Source: CAZWHE01 sp964633825
GTDB lineage: Bacteria; Planctomycetota; B15-G4; CAYZWU01
Direction: 5' to 3'
Assembly (NCBI GenBank): GCA_964633825.1
Contig: CAZWHE010000198.1
Coordinates: 1 to 6,057 of the forward strand
Length of the DNA stretch: 6,057 bases
The notes under the pieces are model-generated. The model had not been told where the DNA came from, did not search any database, and was given only the letters and a program-made list of their open reading frames with translations. The translations under genes were made by a program, and so were the position numbers. The stretch's first letter is position 1. Each line of letters opens with the position of its first letter. Shown here piece after piece: positions 1 to 6,057 of this stretch.

Positions 1-2846
1 GAAAATCCCTGGTCCCGAACCTTGAAGTCGTCGAGCTCGGCCGGACCGTCGAAGAGGTATTGTACAGCGATCTCACCTTCCTCGGTCACTTCGACTGGCA
101 CGGAAAAGCTTTTCGCCAGGCGATCTCTCAGGCTTATATCCTCTTTCAATCTATCGAGCCCGCGCGCCAGCTTGATCCTATCCTTCCTCCGGCGCTTCCA
201 GATCTTTCCCTCCGATAATTCCTTTTCACAATCCCTGAGCCTGCGAAGAACATCTTCCAGCGATCGAACATCGCCGGCCTCGAGGGCCTTGAGACCTTCG
301 TTCAACAGGAAATCAAGCTCCTTCTCCGCCGCTTCGCGCGCTTCCCTGTCGATGCGCTCCTTGGCGGCGAGACGGTCTTTGAAAAACATTTTTTCATCGA
401 ACCGATCCAGGTCTTCGAGAATCCCGCCCGCCCTATCGAGCTCGCCCGCATAGTAGTAACAAAGGAACTCGTCGAGATTGCTCAGCCTGAACGACATGCC
501 CGCCCACTTCAAAATCTCCTCAGTGGTGAAAACGTCGTAGCTGATCCTGATGATCCGATCGGCCGGCCCTTTCAGTTCGAGGGTTTCCGCAGCGGAATCG
601 ACTTTCAGAAGCTCTCCCTTATAAGTAATGCCTTTACGGGTCGACAGCGTTATGCCGAAACCCACATGGCGTGCCAATGCGTCGAACACCCACTTGTCCA
701 GGCCCGCCAGAATGGAAATTCTTTTTTCCCATCGACCGATGAAATCAAGATCCGGAAAAGGGGGATCCCTCCGGGAGAGCTCGTCGATGACGCGCATCGC
801 CCCCGCACCGTCTCCCAAACGCAAAGGCCCCTCGATCTCGAGAAGAATCCTCTCGATCTCGATCTTCCGGAACGACTCTTCCAGCACGACGCGTTTTGCA
901 TCGAGAAGGGGGCCGGTTTTTCGGAGGATCTCGGCATGGAAATCGGCAGACTCGAACTCGGGTCCCTGCGGCAGAGCCGCTGCCAGATTTTCGAGATTCC
1001 CCCGGACAATCGCAGCGAGAGGATCGATCCCCTTGCGGCAGGCATCGAGATCGGCGTTTTCGACGGCAGATGTCAACTCGTCATCGAATTTCTCGAAATA
1101 CTCCTTCCAGGCCTCCTGCCCCGCTTCCTTAAAACGGAGACGAAGCTCCCTCAACGCCTCATCGATCTTCCCATCGAGCCGCTCAACCGCTTCCGGTTCG
1201 AAAGACAAACCTCCCCCCGATCGATCGGCGCCAAAGGGTACAGCTTCGGGGATTTCAGCGGCCAGGGCTTCGCTGACAGCGATCCGAGCCAAGCCTTTGC
1301 CGTTTTCCCCTCCTTTTTCCAAAGAATCGATCAGATCCCGAGCCGCTCGGAAATCTCTTTGAGCCAGAAGGGTTCCGGCTCTTTGTTTCTTCTCTTCGAG
1401 GAGGGCAAGTGATTTTTCCCACATCCGCGTACGCAGCCTGCCCGCCATTTCACCGAGTGCGGCGGAGACATCCTTCAACCTCTCATCGAGGAACGGCTTC
1501 AGTTCGGTCGGAATCCCGGTCTCGTCACACCCGATCGTTCGGCATGCTTCCGCCGTCATATCCAGGCTGAGAATATGCTCGGCCTTCTCCATACCTCCGG
1601 CCAGCAGGGCCTCCCTGATAAGCGGTGAGTCGGTGCGAACGATATCAGCGATCGAATCCCGGCAATCACGGAGCACTTCCCGCCGGAAGGCCGACGCTTC
1701 GATCCGATCGCCCCGGACATCCTCAAAAATGAGAGCAGCGCTACGGGCAAGGATGTCTGCGGCCGACAGGCTTCCCGTTTCGTATCCTTCCCTCAGCTCG
1801 CTCAGAACAATCCGGCTTGGAGTATCGGGCGAGTCCCTTTGATCGGCGGAAAAAGTGCCGAGCAGCAGATAAGCGGCAATGGCAAAGGCCGCCACAGCGA
1901 CAAACAAGGCGGCCATCAGCGGCCCCCGGAGCTGCCGATGAGTTTTTTGGGATTCCTTCCAGCTGATTCCGACGAAATCGGCGAGACTCTCCGAGCCGCT
2001 GTTATGGGCTTCCGCCAGGACGTCCAGATCGTCCAGAAGACCGCCGGGGGTCTGGTACCGACGTGCGGGCTCTTTGGCCATCATCTTCGAAATGATTCTG
2101 GAGGCGGCCGAGCTCACGTTGGGAAAGATTTCTTCAGGAGGGCGAACCTTTCCAAAGAGAACGGACGTTATCACCTCGGCGACCGTGTTTCCACCGATCG
2201 GCAGGGTGCCGGTCACCATATGGTAAAAAGTGGCTCCCAGTGAATAGATATCGGAACGGATGTCGGCGCTGCCGGGATCGCGCGCCTGTTCGGGAGACAT
2301 ATACTGGGGAGTCCCCACCGTGGTCCCTTCGTGGGTGATGGTGAGATCCATGATCCCTCTCGCCAAGCCCAGATCGGTCAGCTTGGCACTCCCGTCCGGC
2401 CCGACAATGATGTTGCCCGGCTTGATATCGCGATGAATCACTCCCTGGCCGACGGCATGGTCCAATGCTTTTGTCAGGTCCCGGATTGTTTGTAATGCCT
2501 CTTTTTCGGGGATCCTGCCCTCCCGGTCGATGATGTCCTTGACGCTTCTCCCTTCCACGTATTCCATGACGAAATAGAAATAACGGCGCGTCTGACCGAG
2601 ATCGATCGCCTTGACGATGTTGGAATGATCCATTCGGGCCGTGACGAGAGCCTCCCTCCGCAGGCGCTCCAGGGGAAGCGGTCCCCTGAGATTCGACTTT
2701 CTGAGAATCTTGATCGCCACGATGCGGTCGAGGGAAACCTGGCGCGCCCTGTAAACCTTGCCCATTCCTCCGGAGCCGAGAAGCTCGAGAATCTCAAAGC
2801 CCTCGATCGGTTGGAAGGTTCCTTTTTCATCGGGCGGCTCATTCAT
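1..2846 (-). CDS. Transmembrane Hanks-type Ser/Thr protein kinase with large C-terminal ectodomain (3' partial)
   Basis: This kinase transfers phosphate from ATP to Ser/Thr of proteins. The frame is open from ATG 2844-2846 to the left edge, 948 codons with no stop. Kinase domain, about residues 15-280: Gly loop GSGGMGKV 24-31, VAIK with Lys46, probable helix-C Glu65, catalytic HRDIKPGN 138-145 (Asp140), DLG 158-160 in place of DFG, Thr-rich activation loop 169-179, GTPQYMSPEQ 178-187, SDIYSLG with Asp199, and Arg263. All catalytic residues are present, so it should be active. One hydrophobic helix at about 309-330 (1857-1922) puts the kinase in the cytoplasm and the rest probably outside. That part (331-948) is mainly charged helices with recurring TPR-like motifs, a short beta-rich stretch at about 725-770, and another beta-like start at 915-948 cut by the window edge. 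No PASTA, WD40 or NHL repeats are seen, so what it senses is unknown. It is the last visible gene of the operon. The start is the only good one: the next in-frame Met (28) lies in the Gly loop. Confidence 0.94.
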   Translation of the reverse strand, partial: MNEPPDEKGTFQPIEGFEILELLGSGGMGKVYRARQVSLDRIVAIKILRKSNLRGPLPLERLRREALVTARMDHSNIVKAIDLGQTRRYFYFVMEYVEGRSVKDIIDREGRIPEKEALQTIRDLTKALDHAVGQGVIHRDIKPGNIIVGPDGSAKLTDLGLARGIMDLTITHEGTTVGTPQYMSPEQARDPGSADIRSDIYSLGATFYHMVTGTLPIGGNTVAEVITSVLFGKVRPPEEIFPNVSSAASRIISKMMAKEPARRYQTPGGLLDDLDVLAEAHNSGSESLADFVGISWKESQKTHRQLRGPLMAALFVAVAAFAIAAYLLLGTFSADQRDSPDTPSRIVLSELREGYETGSLSAADILARSAALIFEDVRGDRIEASAFRREVLRDCRDSIADIVRTDSPLIREALLAGGMEKAEHILSLDMTAEACRTIGCDETGIPTELKPFLDERLKDVSAALGEMAGRLRTRMWEKSLALLEEKKQRAGTLLAQRDFRAARDLIDSLEKGGENGKGLARIAVSEALAAEIPEAVPFGADRSGGGLSFEPEAVERLDGKIDEALRELRLRFKEAGQEAWKEYFEKFDDELTSAVENADLDACRKGIDPLAAIVRGNLENLAAALPQGPEFESADFHAEILRKTGPLLDAKRVVLEESFRKIEIERILLEIEGPLRLGDGAGAMRVIDELSRRDPPFPDLDFIGRWEKRISILAGLDKWVFDALARHVGFGITLSTRKGITYKGELLKVDSAAETLELKGPADRIIRISYDVFTTEEILKWAGMSFRLSNLDEFLCYYYAGELDRAGGILEDLDRFDEKMFFKDRLAAKERIDREAREAAEKELDFLLNEGLKALEAGDVRSLEDVLRRLRDCEKELSEGKIWKRRRKDRIKLARGLDRLKEDISLRDRLAKSFSVPVEVTEEGEIAVQYLFDGPAELDDFKVRDQGF

Positions 2847-2861
2847 GATTGTCGGGTGATT

Positions 2862-2867
2862 CTCCTT
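2862..2867 (-). promoter_or_regulatory. Probable ribosome binding site of the kinase gene
   Basis: AAGGAG on the minus strand overlaps the TAA stop of the peptidase-like gene. It lies 15 bases before the kinase ATG, longer than the usual 5-10, so initiation may be weak or helped by ribosomes finishing the upstream gene. No alternative ATG, GTG or TTG in frame lies closer. Confidence 0.6.
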
Positions 2868-4251
2868 ATTTCCGACCAGGAAGCCCCTTCCTCCAAAGGG
2901 CCCGAAATGCCGCGTCAACATCCTCGGGAGTTGTGGCAAACCCGGCCCGAAAAGCGTCAAGCTGGGATTGAACAACAGCAGGATCGATCCATTCGTTCAT
3001 ATCTCTCGGAATCATTCTCTGAAGGGTCGCCAGGAAAACTCCGACTTTGCGTCCCCCCTGTTCGCCCAGAAACCGGACCAGTCCGATCGCCTTGGCCGCA
3101 TCGTCCTGGTCGATCTCATCCATTCCCTTGACCATGAGCTCCGTTAAGGGAATGTCGTCGCCACGGACCACGAGCTCGGACAGCAGCCCGGACCAGCCCA
3201 CCCCTGAAAAAAGCTGCTTGTCATGCAGCGATGAGACGAGATTGCGCCCCTCGATACAGAAGGCCCGGTTTCGCCCGGTCACTGTCTGTTCGAAAAGAGC
3301 GGCGAATCCCTCGTCCAGCCAGGGTGGGAGGAAGTGGTAATTGTAGCCCTTTCTGTTGATCAAGACGTGTCCGATCTGGTGCAGGATCTGCCCGGAAACC
3401 TCCTCGATCTCGCGCGGCCCTCTATAGGCTACCGAATAACACGCCGGGTCCCACCAGGCGAATCCGAGCGCCTGCCTGGCCCCCCCGGTCCACTCTTCCG
3501 TCACGTTCTCCTGAAACCGTGAGAAGCAGGTGACGTACTTGTCGTAGCTCTCCCTCCTGTCGAAGACACAGACATGGGCTTTCCGGTCGCCGAGAAGGGA
3601 TGTTTTCATTTTCGATCCCGAAAAACCCTCGAACCACTCCCAGCCCTTCTCGAGGCGCCCTGCCAGGTTCCGGTTGAAGCCGTCTCCGAGCTCGGAAAAA
3701 ACCGCGAAATGAGCCGTTGAAAAGAAAACGGTGGGAACACCGAACTCCTTTTCGAACTTATTCATTTCCACGACGGAAGGAAGGTCTTCCTTCTTGATCC
3801 ACTCCCCGCCTTCCCGCACATAACCTTCGGCGGCTTTCATTTCTTCCGCGGTCATCCACTTTCCGCGGTGAAGAACCAGGCCCTTTTCGAGCATGGCTTT
3901 CTCCTCGGGAGTCACCCAGGCCCCCTTATACTCGACGAGCCCGATGGCTTTCATTCTCTCGGCGCGCTCCGCTGCAACGAGAGCTTTCCGTTTTTCGGGC
4001 GTTATCCACTTCCCCTTGTACTTAACCCTCCCGAGCGCTTTGTTGGCTTTCTCGTGATCGGGATCCGCCTCGAGAACTAATGTGAGAACCCGCCGGTATT
4101 CCTTTTTTCTTCCCTTCTTCTTGCACAAGACCGCCAGCTCAAAAAGAGCGGGGCCGTCGGCCCGGTCGATGCGTTTCAGCCGCTCTTCGAAATCATCGAG
4201 AAACCACGACAAGAGCAGGAAACCGCAGAGAAGAAGCGCGACCCCTTTCAT
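2866..4251 (-). CDS. Anchored peptidase-MA-like protein with degenerate HExxH and Gly-x-Trp repeats
   Basis: A 461-residue protein of uncertain function. Residues 1-18 (Lys2, then a Leu-rich stretch) form a signal peptide or membrane anchor; no convincing cleavage site or lipobox is seen. Residues about 20-75 are helical and TPR-like. Residues 77-156 hold four copies of a short unit built around Gly-x-Trp (W82, W112, W132, W151), often as YKGxW(I/V)TPEE. From about 165 to the end there is a domain resembling the peptidase-MA/DUF1570 gluzincins. Its zinc motif is HQIGH at 291-295 (3367-3381), followed 19 residues later by E314 in WLDEGFAALFE, the usual third-ligand motif. The catalytic Glu of HExxH is Gln292, so zinc may still bind but normal peptidase activity is doubtful. 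The ATG is supported by a GGAGG 7 bases upstream and by the ATGA overlap with the activator gene, which suggests translational coupling. The TAA stop is 19 bases before the kinase ATG. The family call rests on motif reading only; a binding or scaffold role is inference. Confidence 0.85.
   Translation of the reverse strand: MKGVALLLCGFLLLSWFLDDFEERLKRIDRADGPALFELAVLCKKKGRKKEYRRVLTLVLEADPDHEKANKALGRVKYKGKWITPEKRKALVAAERAERMKAIGLVEYKGAWVTPEEKAMLEKGLVLHRGKWMTAEEMKAAEGYVREGGEWIKKEDLPSVVEMNKFEKEFGVPTVFFSTAHFAVFSELGDGFNRNLAGRLEKGWEWFEGFSGSKMKTSLLGDRKAHVCVFDRRESYDKYVTCFSRFQENVTEEWTGGARQALGFAWWDPACYSVAYRGPREIEEVSGQILHQIGHVLINRKGYNYHFLPPWLDEGFAALFEQTVTGRNRAFCIEGRNLVSSLHDKQLFSGVGWSGLLSELVVRGDDIPLTELMVKGMDEIDQDDAAKAIGLVRFLGEQGGRKVGVFLATLQRMIPRDMNEWIDPAVVQSQLDAFRAGFATTPEDVDAAFRALWRKGLPGRK
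3784..4023 (-). repeat. Four-copy Gly-x-Trp protein repeat
   Basis: Within the peptidase-like protein, four degenerate units are seen: KYKGKWITPEK (77-87), EYKGAWVTPEE (107-117), LHRGKWMTAEE (127-137) and VREGGEWIKKED (145-156). The shared core is Gly-x-Trp followed by a short hydrophobic/Thr step and an acidic helix start. The Trp residues are 30, 20 and 19 apart. Copies weaken toward the C-terminus. Similar YKGxWVTPEE-type units are, to my knowledge, common in planctomycete proteins, but their function is not established. Confidence 0.8.
4248..4251 (-). other. ATGA stop/start overlap
   Basis: The activator's TGA (4248-4250) and the peptidase-like gene's ATG (4249-4251) share bases as ATGA. 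This is a standard sign of translational coupling and supports co-transcription of the two genes. Confidence 0.9.
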
Positions 4252-6057
4252 TTCCAGCCCTCCCGCGCCAGTTCGTACTTTTCGATCTTCCTCTGAAGCG
4301 TGAAGCGGCTGATCCCGAGCTTCTCCGCGGCTCGGCTCTTGTTTCCCTGATAGAGGCGCATCGCTTTCACGATCTCGTGCCGCTCGATCGATTCCACTTT
4401 GGCGGCGAGATCGAGATCCTCGAAATCACCGGGAAGAGTTTCATTAACCGGCGCATACCGGATGCGATCGGAGACGATATCCGGGCCGATCCTGTCTTCG
4501 GAGAGGGTGACAAGCCGTCTCACCTCGTTTTCGAGCTCCCGGACGTTGCCGGGCCAGTGATACCGGCAGAAGAGATCGATGACTTCCGGATCGATGTCCT
4601 TTTCCTTTTCCTGAGTCTCCGCAAGGAGAGCCATGAAATGCCTGACCAGCAACGGAATGTCCTCTTTCCGTTCACGGAGGGGCGGCAGGTTCACGGGAAG
4701 CACGTTGAGACGGAAAAAGAGGTCGTGGCGGAAGCCGCCCTCTTCGACGAGCTCCTCGATGGGGCGGTGCGAGGCGGAAATGATCCGCACGTCGACCCGG
4801 ACCGGATCGGTTCCGCCCACGGGCCGGAACTCCCCGTCCTGGAGAAAACGGAGCAGCTTGCCCTGCAGCGCCGGGCTCATGTCCCCCACTTCATCGAGAA
4901 AGAGCGTTCCGCCATGGGCCATCTCGAGAAGCCCCTTGCGATCCGTCACGGCGCCCGTGAAGGCGCCTTTCACGTGGCCGAAAAGCTCACTTTCGAGCAG
5001 AGTATCGGGAAGTGCGGCGCAGCTTTCTGAAACAAAGGGATTTTTCCCCCGGCGGCTGCTGCAGTGGATGGCTCCGGCCACGAGATCCTTTCCCGAGCCG
5101 CTTTCCCCTTGAATGAGGATGGGAAAATCGGAATCGATGACGTGTTCCAGCAGGGAAACGAGGCTCGACATGGCGGGTGAGATTCCGACAATCATGCCGA
5201 AATGATAGCGAATACCGCCCGCCTTTCCCGATCCCTCAAGACGCGCCCGTGCTTTCACCAGCTCCGCGGCCTGAGACCGAACGGTGCTGGCAAGCCCTTC
5301 GTTCGTGCGCGCCAGCTCTTTCCGGGCTCTGGCGAGCGCGATATTTTTCTGGCGAAGCTCCTCCATCCTCCTGGCGTTTTCGAGAGCAATGGCGGCTTGG
5401 TCGGCAAAGGCTTCCAAAAGAATTCTGTCGTCGTCTGAAAAGATTCCTTTGCTGAGACGGTTGTCAACGTAAACGGCTCCCATGCTCCGCTCCTTCAGAG
5501 TCAGCGGAACGCACAGCACCGAACGAAGGCCGAGATTGGTGATCGACTGGACGGACCGGAACCTTTCATCCTCGCGCGCGTTGATCGACATGACCGGTTT
5601 CATTTCCTCGATCACGGTGGTGGCGATCGAGCGCGAGATGGCAAGATCGGGACGCTCCACCTCGGCTTCCATGAAGTTCCTGGCGGTTTCGAACTCCATC
5701 CGGCCGTCGCGGACAGTGATGAGAAAACCCCGCTCCGCCCCGGTTAATTCGATGACGCAATCGATAATAAGCTCGAGAAGACGCTTCAGATCCATCTCTG
5801 AGTTGAGAGCCTTGTTCACTTCCTGGAGCAGTCTCAGGCTCGATTCTCTCTTCAAGATCCGGGGGGCGCGGCCTTTATTCACGGAAGCCGTTCCGGACTC
5901 GATGATTGCCGTCGCGCTTCCGGCTGAAGAAGACCGGTTCCCCATGGGAGGAGCTTCGAAAAAGATCTCGCAGTCTCCGACGAGTATGACGTCGCTCCGG
6001 GAAAGAGCCTGCCGCACCACCTGCTTCCCGTTGACACTGATACCGTTCCGGCTGCCC
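4248..6057 (-). CDS. FHA-GAF sigma-54-dependent transcriptional activator (5' partial)
   Basis: This is an enhancer-binding activator that uses ATP to open sigma-54 RNA polymerase promoters. Numbering visible residues from the codon at 6054-6056 (602 seen), residues 1-34 are the end of an FHA domain, with GSRNGISVNGK matching the GS-x-NG-x-x-VNG signature. A linker leads to a GAF domain at about 75-225, then a charged coiled coil at about 226-275. The AAA+ domain starts near 285, with Walker A GESGSGKD at 317-324 (5085-5108), the sigma-54 contact loop GAFTGA at 364-369 (4950-4967), and Walker B GGTLFLDEVGD at 382-392 (4881-4913). RHDLFFRL carries the arginine-finger region. The C-terminus holds a Fis-type HTH (4275-4343). 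All core motifs are intact, so it should be active. There is no receiver domain: input must come through FHA (phosphothreonine) and GAF (ligand unknown). The reading frame continues past 6057, so the true start is outside; a GTG at 6018-6020 lies inside the FHA fold and is not a credible start. The TGA stop overlaps the next gene's ATG. Confidence 0.95.
   Translation of the reverse strand, partial: GSRNGISVNGKQVVRQALSRSDVILVGDCEIFFEAPPMGNRSSSAGSATAIIESGTASVNKGRAPRILKRESSLRLLQEVNKALNSEMDLKRLLELIIDCVIELTGAERGFLITVRDGRMEFETARNFMEAEVERPDLAISRSIATTVIEEMKPVMSINAREDERFRSVQSITNLGLRSVLCVPLTLKERSMGAVYVDNRLSKGIFSDDDRILLEAFADQAAIALENARRMEELRQKNIALARARKELARTNEGLASTVRSQAAELVKARARLEGSGKAGGIRYHFGMIVGISPAMSSLVSLLEHVIDSDFPILIQGESGSGKDLVAGAIHCSSRRGKNPFVSESCAALPDTLLESELFGHVKGAFTGAVTDRKGLLEMAHGGTLFLDEVGDMSPALQGKLLRFLQDGEFRPVGGTDPVRVDVRIISASHRPIEELVEEGGFRHDLFFRLNVLPVNLPPLRERKEDIPLLVRHFMALLAETQEKEKDIDPEVIDLFCRYHWPGNVRELENEVRRLVTLSEDRIGPDIVSDRIRYAPVNETLPGDFEDLDLAAKVESIERHEIVKAMRLYQGNKSRAAEKLGISRFTLQRKIEKYELAREGWK
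4259..4263 (-). promoter_or_regulatory. Ribosome binding site of the peptidase-like gene
   Basis: A GGAGG on the minus strand lies 7 bases before the ATG at 4249-4251, inside the last codons of the activator gene. Its good match and spacing decide the start and fit re-initiation at the ATGA overlap. Confidence 0.8.

Noticed and set aside
628..1412. Two plus-strand open frames of about 245 residues (628-1362 and 666-1412)
   Set aside because: Both lie antisense to the kinase ectodomain. One is Ser/Arg-rich with no family features; both are by-products of a high-GC, stop-poor coding strand.
2371..2379. DLG instead of DFG as a sign of a dead kinase
   Set aside because: The metal-binding Asp158 is kept, and DLG is common in active bacterial Hanks-type kinases; Lys46, Asp140 and Asn145 are also present.
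2474..2842. Minus-strand open frame of 122 residues near the kinase start
   Set aside because: It overlaps the kinase N-lobe in another frame; its sequence is Ser/Arg-rich and low in plausible motifs, while the kinase frame has the Gly loop and VAIK lysine.
2847..2865. Promoter or terminator between the peptidase-like and kinase genes
   Set aside because: The gap is only 19 bases and holds part of a ribosome binding site; there is no room for a hairpin or a -24/-12 or -35/-10 pair within it.
4219..4251. Lipoprotein signal in the peptidase-like protein (Cys9)
   Set aside because: The residues before Cys9 are Leu-Leu-Leu, not a good lipobox, and the hydrophobic stretch before it is too short.
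4377..5030. Plus-strand open frame of 217 residues
   Set aside because: Antisense to the AAA+ domain, whose motifs are all intact on the minus strand; the translation shows no recognisable domain.
6018..6020. GTG as the start codon of the activator
   Set aside because: Upstream in-frame codons encode the GSRNGISVNG part of the FHA fold, so the protein begins beyond the window.

Overview
The window is almost fully coding. All three genes lie on the minus strand and read from the right edge to the left. They look like one tightly packed operon: the first pair overlaps by 4 bases and the second pair is separated by 19 bases. No RNA gene, insertion sequence, CRISPR array, clear promoter or terminator is visible. 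Both outer genes run off the window.

In transcription order: (1) 4248-6057, a sigma-54-dependent activator with the C-terminal end of an FHA domain, a GAF domain, a coiled coil, an AAA+ domain with an intact GAFTGA loop, and a Fis-type helix-turn-helix; its N-terminus is outside the window. (2) 2866-4251, a membrane-anchored or exported protein with a TPR-like N-terminus, four copies of a small Gly-x-Trp motif, and a peptidase-MA-like (gluzincin) domain whose HExxH motif reads HQIGH. (3) 1-2846, a Hanks-type Ser/Thr kinase with one transmembrane helix and a long (over 600 residues) C-terminal, probably extracytoplasmic region. This third frame stays open from its ATG to the left edge, so it is easily missed by ORF calling that needs a stop codon; I checked it codon by codon.

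The set suggests a signalling unit. The kinase has a Thr-rich activation loop of the PknB kind, FHA domains bind phosphothreonine, and the FHA protein here is a transcription activator. A pathway from an outside signal through kinase, phosphothreonine and FHA to sigma-54 transcription is plausible, with the degenerate peptidase as a possible sensor or scaffold. This is inference from gene order and domains.

Organism: the combination of a PknB-like kinase with a large unusual ectodomain, an FHA-GAF-sigma-54 activator, and a Gly-x-Trp repeat plus peptidase-MA-like protein, in DNA of fairly high GC, fits Planctomycetota or a related, perhaps uncultured, lineage. Myxobacteria also carry FHA-sigma-54 activators, so the assignment is tentative.
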